This document shows, piece by piece, positions 33,101 to 42,643 of a stretch of 64,000 nt of DNA. Position 1 is the first letter of the stretch, and every line of letters begins with the position of its first letter. The position numbers and the translations under genes were made by a program. The notes under the pieces are model-generated. The model did no database searches and was not told the DNA's origin. It was given only the letters and a program-made list of their open reading frames with translations. The stretch lies in the NCBI RefSeq assembly GCF_032362555.1, contig NC_083519.1, positions 4,543,501 to 4,607,500 of the forward strand, read 5' to 3'. Source of the DNA: Amyelois transitella (lineage: Eukaryota > Arthropoda > Insecta > Lepidoptera > Pyralidae).

Positions 33101-35099
33101 GGAAGAAGAGCGCGTTTGTTAAGCCTAGAAGACCTTTTGGACAAGACGAAGTACGTAAAACTACTTTAATAAGAATGTGTAAATGTGCCGTGTGGTTCCC
33201 GGCACCAATACAAAAAAGAATAGGACCACTCCATCTCTTTCCCATGGATGTCGTAAAAGGCGACTAAGGGATAGGCTTATAAACTTGGGATTCTTTTTTA
33301 GGCGATGAGCTATCAACCTGTCACTATTAGAATCTCAATTCTATCATTAAGCCAAATAGCTGAATGTGGCCATTCAGTCTATTCGAGACTGTTGGCTCTG
33401 TCTACCCCGCAAGGGATATAGACGTGACCATATGTATGTATGTGTAAATATGGTTCCCGGTCCTGTCAGTAGTAGTTTGCTTCTGTGACCACAGTTCCCG
33501 TGTTCGAATTATGGCTGGTAAGATTTAAATCAAGTCTAAGTTGTTATGTTTCTTAATAATAAAAAAAATTGTACTCCGGTCGAAGTGGGAAGACCTACGT
33601 ATCTTGATCAAATTAAGGACGTCCTGGTAAAGGGTCAGGTCAAAAGTACCCGAAACCGCCGAGCTTGCATGAACAGAGTTATGAATGTGGATGAAGCGAA
33701 GGAAGTAGAGAGAGAGAGAGAGATCGTGGCAAGTGGAAAGAGGTAGTCTCTGCCTACCCCTCCGGGAAAGAGGCGTGATTTTATGTATGTATGATGAGTC
33801 CTTAGGTGGTGTACGCAAGCTCAAAATATTATTAGTGTGGATATTATTATTGGGATAGTATCTTATTACACATCTATATAATATCTTACTTCGGTGTTGC
33901 TTAATCTGTATAATTTGTCCCATATTATAAGGTATTTATTTACCCTGAAATTTTAAATTGTAGAAGCAACTAGACTACGAGGTTGACAGTGATGAAGAAT
34001 GGGAAGAGGAGCCGGACGGGGAAAGCATCAATGGCAGCGCCGCGGGCAGCGACGACGAGGAGGCGGACGAGTATGAGGTGGACAACGAGGTGTTCGTGCC
34101 CCACGGATACCTCAGTGATGAGGTAATTTCCATATATATATACATACGAGTGCAGTGTAGTACCCAGCACAAATAAAAAAAAGAAATAGGGCCGCTCCGT
34201 CTCTTTCGCATGGAGATCGTAAAATGCGATTAAATAAAAATCTTTTATTAGGCAACAACATAGTTTTAACTTAAAATTTAGGTGCTGGAGCCATCTTTTA
34301 AGTAAAAAAATGCTTGTGCCAGATGACTCCGCTCTTCTTATCGATAAGACACATAAATGTTACCTAAAGTTTAAGATTAAGGGATAGGCTTGTAATTCTA
34401 TCGTTAAACCAAACAGCTCAATGTGGCCTATCAGTCTTGTCAAGACTGTTGGCTCTGTCTACCCCGCAAGGGACACGTGATTATATGTATGTATATGTAC
34501 ATATGATCACATCTTTATTTAATACAGAGTAGACTTAAGCGATGAGGTAATTTATATAGGTACTTATTCTATTAATTTCATGGTGTTGGCATTTCTATAT
34601 AGTTCCGTAATTGACTATATTTATATTTTAATTTTTCCAGGAAGCCACGATGGATGAGGAGGACGACGTTCTATCTCTCTCGCCCGAAGCGCAAAAAGCC
34701 AGGCTGAAATATCTAGAGGACGAGTTCGAGACTGAAATGAAAAAGCCAACGGAAAAATTAAAACCACGCATCTACGGTTTACTATGGGAGACGAGCGATG
34801 GTGGAAAACCAGATAATTGTGTTGATGCTCTATGGAATTACTTTCAAAAATGGTCTATGATCATGGGTGATCCTACAAGTTTACTCAAACCTAGTGCAGA
34901 ACCAGAGGAAGTGGATAAGAAGAAAGTTAAAAAGAGGAAATCTGAAGCTGCTGAGAATAGCCCTAAAGCGGAAAGCAAGAAAAAGACTAAATCTGAAAGC
35001 AAAGAGGTTAAATCTAAAGCAGATGTGAAGAAAAACACGAGTGATAGTAAAAAAAATCAACGCGATATAAATTCGTTTTTATCAAAAGTTAAATCTTAA
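30198..35099 (+). CDS. Caf1-180: Chromatin assembly factor 1 large subunit (p150/p180)
   Basis: The large subunit of CAF-1 deposits H3-H4 on newly copied DNA, recruited by PCNA. Six exons with matching phases: 30198-31187, 31432-31672, 32019-32474, 32972-33150, 33964-34122 and 34641-35099, giving 827 residues. Visible features are an N-terminal PCNA-binding-like motif QARLPFKLI (21-29), a long Ser/Asn-rich disordered region, and a K/E/R coiled region from about 331 to 465. They continue with FTNFFVPKQ (467-475), the conserved HENRRPPYWGTW segment, the acidic region LDYEVDSDEEWEEEPDGES, and a C-terminal block ending INSFLSKVKS. The order matches CHAF1A. The start is the ATG at 30,198; an in-frame upstream start would add 22 residues with no family likeness. 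Introns 4 and 5 are full of nested mobile elements. Confidence 0.95.
33185..33439 (+). mobile_element. Complete SINE-like retroposon in CAF-1 intron 4
   Basis: The 255-bp unit is flanked by a perfect 10-bp duplication ATGTGTAAAT at 33,175-33,184 and 33,440-33,449, which fixes both ends. The 5' end GTGCCGTGTGGTTCCCGGCAC folds into a 6-bp stem (GTGCCG/CGGCAC). A second stem-loop, CAGTCTATTCGAGACTG, lies at 33,375-33,391. The 3' end is CTACCCCGCAAGGGATATAG, ACGTGACC, then a TATG repeat. I see no clear tRNA A/B boxes and no coding capacity. Reverse transcription in trans by a LINE is inferred from the duplication and tail. Confidence 0.88.
33454..33925 (+). mobile_element. tRNA-derived SINE split by a LINE fragment
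   Basis: A tRNA-like head with TGTTCGAATTATGG (B-box region) lies at about 33,470-33,520. The matching SINE tail (GGGATAGTATCTTATTACAC, CTTAATCTGTATAATTTGTC) is at about 33,830-33,922. Between them, 33,577-33,792 is a 3' LINE fragment in sense orientation. It encodes a decayed version of the LINE C-terminus and contains a (GA)n run at about 33,705-33,722 where the intact LINE has an unrelated 9-bp stretch. The LINE therefore inserted after the SINE. Confidence 0.65.
34146..34495 (+). mobile_element. SINE-like copy interrupted by a small TTAA-type insert (CAF-1 intron 5)
   Basis: The family's 5' half (GTGCAGTGTAGTACCCAGCAC to AAAATGCGATTAA) ends at 34,233 and the 3' half resumes at 34,381 with GGGATAGGCTTG through CAGTCTTGTCAAGACTG to the TATG tail. 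The inserted 147 bp (34,234-34,380) brings a second GATTAA, so GATTAA (containing TTAA) is duplicated at 34,228-34,233 and 34,375-34,380. The insert holds inverted blocks GGAGCCATCT and AGATGACTCC and looks like a MITE. The TTAA target hints at a piggyBac-type transposase (inference). Confidence 0.65.
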
Positions 35100-35169
35100 A
35101 TGTTTAGTTTAGTTTAACTGTGAGTGTCGCAGTCAACAGTAGAAGTAAAATTACTTGAGACTCTTTCAT

Positions 35170-35300
35170 CATTCATTCATAAAATCACGTCTTTATATCC
35201 TAAGCGGCGTAGTGCCTTAGTCGCCTTTTACAACATCCATGGGAAAGAGATGAAAGTGATCCTATTCTTGTTTATATTGGTGCCGGGAACCACACGGCAC
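35170..35300 (-). repeat. SINE-like repeat with internal deletion
   Basis: Reverse complement of the family's 5' half (GCCGTGTGGTTCCCGGCACC near 35,300) through GTTGTAAAAGGCGACTAAGG, joined directly to a short 3' end with TATAAAGACGTGATTTTATG. The middle is missing. It lies just past the CAF-1 stop codon, possibly within the 3' UTR. Confidence 0.7.
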
Positions 35301-36465
35301 TCTTTCATTATGGCGTCTTGCAATTCTTTTTATTTACTTACTTCCTCCTTGCTTATAAAAATAGATGGATAATATCCTCTATTGCACATACATTATAACA
35401 GAAATAACTTATCCTCAACTTATGCTAAGGTGATGAACAAAAGTCGACCTTACAGCTGAAAGTCTACCTGTGTGCCGAATTTCGTCAAAATCGGTCCAGT
35501 AGATTTTGCGGTTTCGTAACAAACAAAAGAACATATGTTTTCTTCTTATTATATTCAAGAAGAAGTCAGTTGGAAGTTATTAAGATCCCTAGGGAAGACT
35601 CAACCGGTACACGCTAGCAAAATAATGATTAGAGAAGCAAGTTTTCTATTGTTGTCAGTGGAGCTCGGAAAATTTAGGTATAAACCCGTAGGACAAAATA
35701 AATTCTTCAATTTAAGGCAATCGTTCAAATCTCCGTGTCTTTGGTAGGATTTAAATATTTTATGTTATATTATTAACATGTGCGTTTTGAGATTCGTATA
35801 AATGTTTTGTGAGCAAATAAGTAATAGTTTTTAAAAGGTATTCAGTTGAACTTGAGTTTTTAAGTATCTAGTTATATTTAATGTTAAAAGAATAGTCCTT
35901 AGTACTCGTACGTAACTACTAAGGTGGAATTTTCGAAATTAATGCATAAATAATTTTTAAATTGTTACTGTCTGAAACAATATAAAGCGTTTATTTGTTT
36001 AAAATAATCGCACTTCATAATTTTTTTAATTTTAACTGATATTCGGGTGAGATTTGAAATTGTGCCTTCGTAGAAATATATTAAGACATATGATTTAAAG
36101 TGATAAATCGATTTAACGCTGTAAATATCAGATTTCCTTTCACTAAGTTATGATGTATTCAATAATAATTTTATTATTCAATAAATAGTATTACACAACC
36201 AACTTCATTTTATTTACTTCATTTAATTTACATAGAAATGTATCGTAGATGTGTCGAAGGAGTACAATTATGACTCCACAAATTATTCTGTACCGCCCAC
36301 TGTACCTTAATAAATGAGCAATAAAAAAGGTTTCTTTAACAAAAAGTATCAAAGACTAATAACATTTGTTTGTATAATCAGCCAATGAGAATTAAAAGAT
36401 CTTTTGACAACGTCAAAAGAACTAGTCTTTCGTTGTTTGGTCATTTAAATTTTAAACCAACAGCA
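35301..36465. other. Spacer between the CAF-1 and NDUFA7-like genes
   Basis: Contains a dispersed-repeat block at 35,465-35,530 (AATTTCGTCAAAATCGGTCC, a string common in insect repeats). AATAAA-type signals near 35,698 and 36,180 could end the upstream transcript. TTGACAACGTCAA, a palindrome, lies at about 36,403-36,415 upstream of the next start codon. No other gene is seen. Confidence 0.4.
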
Positions 36466-37437
36466 ATGTCGAACTATCCAAAATTTGATTTTAGAGATGT
36501 TTCCTTAGGTTTGAGGATACTTCGAGACTTTTTATTAGGTAGAAAACACAATTTGCACGGGCGTTTTCAACCCGTCATCGCTCCTAGGTCGATCCCACCG
36601 CCGCAGATCCCTCGTGGTCCTGTGTACAAATATTCCAATCAATATTATTGCGAGAGAAACGCGTACGATTCTGTAAAACCTCCTGTGGTGGCGCCGATAG
36701 CTGAGGGCCCCCCGCTGACCAGGGATCCGTTCAAGAAAGCGCAAGCTGGCGGTATACCACCTGATTCGGTTTGTATTACCTTAATTCTTCTACCTCTTTG
36801 CGTCAATCCAGGGTTACATCTCCCGCCTCTGGAGAGGAGGCTGGGGTGCACTATTTGATGTTAGGTTTTTACCCGAAGCTACTCCCATTTGGCCTTAGGG
36901 GAACCTAACTCGAGATACATGTTTGATCATGGTAAAAGCTGCACTAGCTGAATTTGTGTGTTGTGTGTGTGTGAATGTATTCCAATTTTATGACCCACTG
37001 CTCGCTTAAAATGCAAGCGGTGTTATTATTATTTTTTATTTCAAATCTCACCACCAACCAACCAACTGCCTTAGAGATTGGCAATCTGGGAGGAAAGTGG
37101 CAATCCCTTTTTTCTATAAAATACCTAATTACGAACTTTGACAAGGCTTTCTCTTTCTATCTATGAGGTCCATACGTACTATAGGTTAAAGCAAGTCCTA
37201 GCATAAATTCATCACTATTTTCTCCAGGTTTGTTTCAACTTCGCTCCGACTCCCGGCGACGCCTGGTGGTGGGACGGGCATTGCTATTACGAATGCGTAC
37301 CGGAGCCCCAGCCGTACTGTCCGGAGCGCCCCCCGCCGCGGCCCAAAGAGTGCGGCGCGAAGGAGGAGCCTCCCCCTTGCCCCCCCTGCCCGCCATGTCC
37401 TTTAGCCCCGGATAAAATACCTCATTCTAAGTGCTGA
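36466..37437 (+). CDS. NDUFA7 (complex I B14.5a)-like protein with Cys/Pro-rich tail
   Basis: NDUFA7 is an accessory subunit of mitochondrial NADH dehydrogenase. Two exons, 36466-36768 and 37228-37437, give 170 residues. Exon 1 carries the family pattern: FRDVSLGLRILRDFLLGRKH, then RSIPPPQIPRGPVYKYSN and QYYCERN. I chose the ATG at 36,466 because MSNYPKFDFRDVSLGL aligns with insect family N-termini; an upstream in-frame ATG at 36,385 would add 27 residues. Exon 2 begins like the family end (TPGDAWWWDGH) but then runs on as a tail with nine cysteines and many prolines (PPPCPPCPPCPLAP). The family is usually about 100-115 residues, so the extension is unusual. It may be a diverged, perhaps tissue-specific paralogue rather than the housekeeping subunit; that is inference. 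Confidence 0.75.
36800..36935 (+). repeat. Dispersed repeat in the NDUFA7-like intron
   Basis: CCAGGGTTACATCTCCCGCC, GGTTTTTACCCGAAGCTACT and CCTTAGGGGAACCTAACTCG match the repeat family at 15,650-15,870. It explains the open frame that continues past the exon 1 donor. Confidence 0.6.
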
Positions 37438-39471
37438 AAGTTTGATGAATGTCAGGTAACTATTATGATTTTGCAATTAAATTTTATTTGTTTTATCTGT
37501 TTTTGGCCTTTCTCTTTACGCTTTCTTGATAGCATTAGGATTCACGAAAAACAGCATGTAGTAACTGGTTTTGCACATGCTTCGGTGAAAAGATTCTGTA
37601 GGTAAGCTACACGTTCGGCCGCCTGCCCGCTATCAAAACCCCTCAGGACAAATGTTGGCTGGTTTCGTCGATGGCTGGTTGGTATTGGTAGTGATTTTGT
37701 CCTCTAGTTAGTTAAGCGTTATTTTGTTATATTTTCATATTGTTTTTGAGGAGGGTGTTTTATGAGTAGCAGCTGGACCGGCTCTTTCTTGGGCGAGGTC
37801 GACTTGGGAATTAAATTTTGAATGAAAATAGGTGACTTTTATAAAATTTTACTACGAGCATGCTTCACCTTCGAGAATTCAAACACACTTATATACATAG
37901 GTACAAAATTTTAGAAGACTCCAGTACCCAAAAGTTTAGCGAAACGTGCAACAGGAAACACGCAAAGATGACATAGAGAGAGAAACAATTTTGTTAATAA
38001 TTTTAAGATTACTCCATAAATCACAACCTCCAATATAATTCCCTACTTGTTTATATGTACGTGGAGCAAACCTTAATTGGTTTCCCAAAGGCTTTCATGC
38101 ATCGGACAAGGGCGTGCCTAATGAGCTGTGTGCACTGTGGATTGGCTTCTGCTGCCTATTAAAGGGCTCGATATTGTTATAAAGAGTTCATCTATTTTTA
38201 TTTCTCCAAAAGAGTCTTTAAATAACTTTTAGCTGATTTGTTTTGAAGGTTTGAAGCTAACCGGAATAAAATGTTTAAAGTTGAGATGGGCCTCTAATGA
38301 CTCTGTTCCAATTTAGGTACGGTCGGGGATAGAGAAATGTGAGACCTCTCCATTAAATCTAACGCCATAGGTGGTCACATTTCTCTGCAGCCAACCGTAC
38401 ATTATTTTGATTGCTGACCGATGCTTTACGGTGAGAAAAATACAGCGTGAGGAGACATACACATTCCGGCAAATGGATGTAAAATGAAAAAATGAATAAA
38501 CATTATATAATATGGGTTAAGTCCTGCAAACATTGCGGAGGTCAGAGCTCAGTTCATGAGCTTCATGTAAAACCTTGACCCCTTGATCCTGTGGCTATAT
38601 CCGGACCCCGGGCTTCAAGACGTAAGTACGTTCTCCGGACTAACGCCAGCAGGATATTATGAAGACGGCCTGGAAAATAGCATTATCGATTCGATGACTT
38701 GAATGTTTGTCCGTCTGTCTGCCTAATAAGGAATGGTATCTGCACTGACCTTCTTGGAAAGTAATTACACACTTATCTTCACTTCTCATTCGCACACTAA
38801 GGCATTAGGCCCGTTCACATAGTAAAGTTTGTCAGACTGGTCGGTGACTAATTTCACCTTAACCTTGCCTTGAAACTATTAGGTAGCTTATCATGGCATG
38901 TCAGTTATCCATGTATAATGTATACATGAGTATATTGTGTAGTGTAAAAGTCACCGAATTCCCGAAATTCCCACGAAATAAGTATTTATTTCTGCTTGCG
39001 CCTGCTCCACTCCCGCGTGAAAACTACTTACCTAATGTCATAAATGTACGCAAAATTTCATGAAAACAATTTCTTAACTCAAACTTACCTACTTCTGTAA
39101 TTATCGTATAAGTATGGAAATTGATGAAGATAACTAAGTATGGATGGATTACGTGAATACCTACCGACTTCTTTTATTTCACAACATATCTAGCTATAAA
39201 TCTAGAAGGATACTTTTTTCTAGCTAAAAATAAAACGTTGGTAACAGACAGTAAAACACATTTGCATGAAAGGGTCGAGCGCCGAGCTCCATATATAATA
39301 CCACATTGTTTGGCAAGATCAAAGGATGTTTACATGAAGTGTATGCAAACATTTTAGTAAAAGTGATGGAAGGGTTTCGGTAGGTACCAAACTCTGCAGA
39401 ACCGTAGCGCCGAATAAAAATTGGGTAAACTCGCAAAAAACAGAATATCATAATTAAATTATATGTTCATC
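37438..39471. other. Gene-free stretch with a hairpin and a dispersed repeat
   Basis: No gene. A hairpin lies at 38,317-38,400 (separate entry). A minus-strand copy of the 15,650-type dispersed repeat lies at about 38,519-38,650 (CATTGCGGAGGTCAGAGCTC, GGACCCCGGGCTTC). A relatively GC-rich block at 37,600-37,800 is not explained. Confidence 0.4.
38317..38400. repeat. Imperfect hairpin, 84 nt
   Basis: The arms pair as GTACGGT (38,317) with ACCGTAC (38,400) and, inside, AGAGAAATGTGA (38,331-38,342) with TCACATTTCTCT (38,375-38,386), with mismatched bases between the two helices. The terminal loop is about 25-30 nt. The size and shape are compatible with a microRNA precursor, but a transposon foldback is equally possible. 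Confidence 0.5.
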
Positions 39472-42400
39472 AAAATGACCATACATACATACATAAAATC
39501 ACGCCTCTTTCCCGGAGGGGTAGGCAGAGACTACCTCTTTCCACTTGCCACGATCTCTGCATACTTCTTTCGCTTCGTCCACATTCATAACTCTCTTCAT
39601 ACAAGCTCGGCGGTTTCGGGTACTTTTGACCTGACCCTTTACCAGGACGTCCTTAATTTGATCAAGATACGTTCGTCTAGGTCTTCCCACTCCGACCTTT
39701 CCCTCCACACTCTCCTTGTATATCTGCTTAGTCAACCTGCTTTCATTCATCCTCTCCACATGACCGAACCATCTTAACATACCCTTTTCTATTCCTGTAA
39801 CTACATCTTCTTTCACATCACAACATTCCCTTATCACGCTGTTCCTTATCCTGTCACTCAATTTCACACCCATCATACTCCTTAACGCTCTCATTTCCAC
39901 TGCATTTATTCTGCTTTCATGCTTCTTTTGCCATACCCAACTTTCACTCCCATACATTAATGTCGGGACCAACACGCCCCTGTGCACAGCCAGTCGAGCC
40001 TTTTTGGATAGTTTCTGACTGCTCATAAAGGCATGCAAAGCTCCATTCACCATGTTCCCCGCGTTCACTCTCCTTTCAATATCACTATCATACTTGCCAT
40101 CTGATGTAAACTTTGATCCTAGATATACAAACTCTTTCACTTGCTCCACTTTTTCTCCTCCAATCAAAATATTACATGCTGTCATTTCTTTCTCCATTTC
40201 AAAAACCAGTGTTTTAGTTTTACTTACGTTCACTTTCATTCCTTTCTCTTTTAAAGCTTCATGCATACAGTTTACCATCTCCTGTAACTCCTCCGCTGAT
40301 GACGCCAGTATAACCTGATCGTCGGCATAGAGCAGACATTTGACGAGTAACTCATTCATCCTTAATCCACTTTTAGACTCTTTCAAATCTGTCAAACAGC
40401 TATCCATAAATAGGTTGAACAGCCACGGTGACGCAACACATCCTTGCCTAACGCCTTTCTCAATCTTAAACCACTCAGTGTGCGCTCCGTTTATCCTGAC
40501 ACAAGCACTCGAATCCTCATATAAGGATTTCAGTGCTCGTATTAAGAGACTGCTCACCCCATGCATAGAAAGTGCTGACCACAATTCATTCCTCTCAACT
40601 CTGTCATAGGCCTTTTCCAGATCTACGAATGTGCAATAGACTTTTTGACTCTTGGCCAAAAACTTTTCGGCTATGCACCGCAAGGAAAAGACCTGATCAG
40701 TACATCCCATTCCCTTTCGAAATCCCGCTTGAGCATCCCATATTTTGTCATCAGTTTCATTCCTGACTCTATTAATCAATACCTTAGCATACAATTTGCC
40801 GACGACGCTAAGCAGGCTTATACCACGATAATTTTTGCAGTCCAGCTGTGACCCTTTTCCTTTGTAAAGTGGCACGATAACAGCCTTACACCAATCTTTT
40901 GGTACTCGGCCGCTTCTCCAACACAAATTGAAAAGGCAGTACAACTGACTAGCTACTACGCCTTTTCCTGCTTTAAGCATCTCGACCGACACTCTATCAC
41001 ACCCAGCAGCCTTTCCCGCTTTCATACTCTTAAGTGCTTCCACAATTTCGAACATTTCAATTTCGCCTTCCATCTCATTCTCTTTTTCTTCGCTATAGCA
41101 GAAATCTTTCTTATTTCCTTCCTTTTTTTCAAATAAACTTTCAAAATAGTCCTTCCATATCTTTAGTACACATTCTTCTCCTTTCACAACGCTACCATCC
41201 TGGCATCTGATCCTAGTCAGCTCTCTGGTTATAGTATTTCCTCGGGCTGACCTTACGGATTTCCAGAATACTTTCAGATTTGACTGAAAGTCTTCTGATA
41301 GCCTTTTATCAAAATCCTCTTTATACTCTTCTTTCTTTCTAATCACAGCTTTCTTAACCAAATCTTTCATTTTCTTATATTCCTTACGTGCTTCATTCAC
41401 ATCTTCATCTATAACCTCTTGCATTCTTAAGTTAGCTTTTGCTGCTAACAAATCCAGCCATGCTTTCTTCTTTAATCGCACAAGTTCTTGCACATCTTTA
41501 CTCATCCACGCATTTTTGTGATTTTTTCCTTTCCTTCTTCTACTTACACCACACACTTCAACAGCTACTTTCACAATTCTTTTTTTAAATTCCTTCCATC
41601 CATCTTCAATATCGCTCATTTCCTCTAAATCTTCAAATTCATCCTTCAGTCTATTAATATACTTCTTACCTACATCCATATCTTGCAAATTTTCTACTTT
41701 TACTCTTTCCAAAGCGCTGGTTTGCTCCCTTACCCTGTGCCGCCAGCGATTGAAGATACCCCTTATCCGGGATATCACCAGTAAATGGTCCGAGTCAATG
41801 CCAGCACCGCGATATGCACGGGTATCCAGCACTTTGTTCTTCAATCTTTCATCTACAATCACAAAGTCTATCATACTTTTTAAAATACCTTCCACTCTTG
41901 TGTAGGTGTGGATCTCTTTATGTTGAAACATTGAGTTCGACACAAAAAGATCCCATTCTAGACAAATTTCTAATACACTTCTTCCATTATCATTCACCTT
42001 TTCGTCACCAAACGCACCAAGCACCTTTTCATATCCATCACGCTTTACACCCACCCATCCATTAAAATCACCTAACATAATAATCTTCTCATTTGGCTTG
42101 GTAACTTTCAATACTTCTCTTACACTATTCCAGAACTCCTCGTTTTCGCTTTTTGCTGATGTTGTACCCCTCGAACCCACATCCCAAGGTGCATAAACAC
42201 CTAGAACGAAGATCCGAGTGATTCCAACTTTCAGCCTAATCCATAGAAGACGAGGGTTGACACACTCATACTCATTCACGCACTCAGCCATTCGTGCAGA
42301 AAGAATTAGACCGACCCCTTGACAGCCTCGGCTGGTACTGGAAATTCCAGACCAATACGCCGTGTAAGGGCCGTGCTGCGTCGCGTCGCATCCTTTCCGC

Positions 42401-42643
42401 TTCGTTTCATTCACGCACAACACATCCAAACGTCTTTCATCCATCATCTGGCATACTTCCTCAATCTTATCCTTCATTCCTCCTCTTACATTCATCGTCG
42501 CAAAGCGGCTTTCAGCAGACCGCATACCGCTCCCGCCGGGAACGAGACGTGATGGGGTGCGGACACCATCGCCGCCATCTAGGTGCTCTTTCAAAAAATT
42601 TGCATCCATGCGATTCCCACGAGACGCTAGGGAAAAATGACCA
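39472..42643 (-). mobile_element. Full-length non-LTR retrotransposon (RTE-like LINE) with target-site duplication
   Basis: A perfect 10-bp duplication AAAATGACCA at 39,472-39,481 and 42,634-42,643 bounds a 3,152-bp element (39,482-42,633). Its 5' end lies only about 24 bp before the start codon. Its 3' end is a short (TATG)n rather than poly(A), which with a single APE-RT frame is typical of the RTE clade (clade assignment inferred). At least eight truncated relatives lie in the window, one apparently identical over about 345 bp. Confidence 0.93.
39499..42609 (-). CDS. LINE endonuclease-reverse transcriptase
   Basis: An uninterrupted 1,036-residue protein that nicks target DNA and copies the element's RNA onto it. 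The N-terminal apurinic-type endonuclease shows MNVRGG (39-44), NETK (67-70), GDFN (180-183), IDFV and SDH (273-275). The central reverse transcriptase shows the FVDLEKAYDRV block, GVRQGCVASPWLFNLF and the catalytic YADD (about 761-764). The C-terminus has the MLRWFGHVERMNESRL and VGVGRPRRTYLDQIK segments common in this class. No frameshift or stop is present, and the key motifs are intact, so it may be active. The stop codon lies inside the conserved 3' tail, leaving almost no 3' UTR. No upstream ORF1 is visible. Confidence 0.95.
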   Translation of the reverse strand: MDANFLKEHLDGGDGVRTPSRLVPGGSGMRSAESRFATMNVRGGMKDKIEEVCQMMDERRLDVLCVNETKRKGCDATQHGPYTAYWSGISSTSRGCQGVGLILSARMAECVNEYECVNPRLLWIRLKVGITRIFVLGVYAPWDVGSRGTTSAKSENEEFWNSVREVLKVTKPNEKIIMLGDFNGWVGVKRDGYEKVLGAFGDEKVNDNGRSVLEICLEWDLFVSNSMFQHKEIHTYTRVEGILKSMIDFVIVDERLKNKVLDTRAYRGAGIDSDHLLVISRIRGIFNRWRHRVREQTSALERVKVENLQDMDVGKKYINRLKDEFEDLEEMSDIEDGWKEFKKRIVKVAVEVCGVSRRRKGKNHKNAWMSKDVQELVRLKKKAWLDLLAAKANLRMQEVIDEDVNEARKEYKKMKDLVKKAVIRKKEEYKEDFDKRLSEDFQSNLKVFWKSVRSARGNTITRELTRIRCQDGSVVKGEECVLKIWKDYFESLFEKKEGNKKDFCYSEEKENEMEGEIEMFEIVEALKSMKAGKAAGCDRVSVEMLKAGKGVVASQLYCLFNLCWRSGRVPKDWCKAVIVPLYKGKGSQLDCKNYRGISLLSVVGKLYAKVLINRVRNETDDKIWDAQAGFRKGMGCTDQVFSLRCIAEKFLAKSQKVYCTFVDLEKAYDRVERNELWSALSMHGVSSLLIRALKSLYEDSSACVRINGAHTEWFKIEKGVRQGCVASPWLFNLFMDSCLTDLKESKSGLRMNELLVKCLLYADDQVILASSAEELQEMVNCMHEALKEKGMKVNVSKTKTLVFEMEKEMTACNILIGGEKVEQVKEFVYLGSKFTSDGKYDSDIERRVNAGNMVNGALHAFMSSQKLSKKARLAVHRGVLVPTLMYGSESWVWQKKHESRINAVEMRALRSMMGVKLSDRIRNSVIRECCDVKEDVVTGIEKGMLRWFGHVERMNESRLTKQIYKESVEGKVGVGRPRRTYLDQIKDVLVKGQVKSTRNRRACMKRVMNVDEAKEVCRDRGKWKEVVSAYPSGKEA

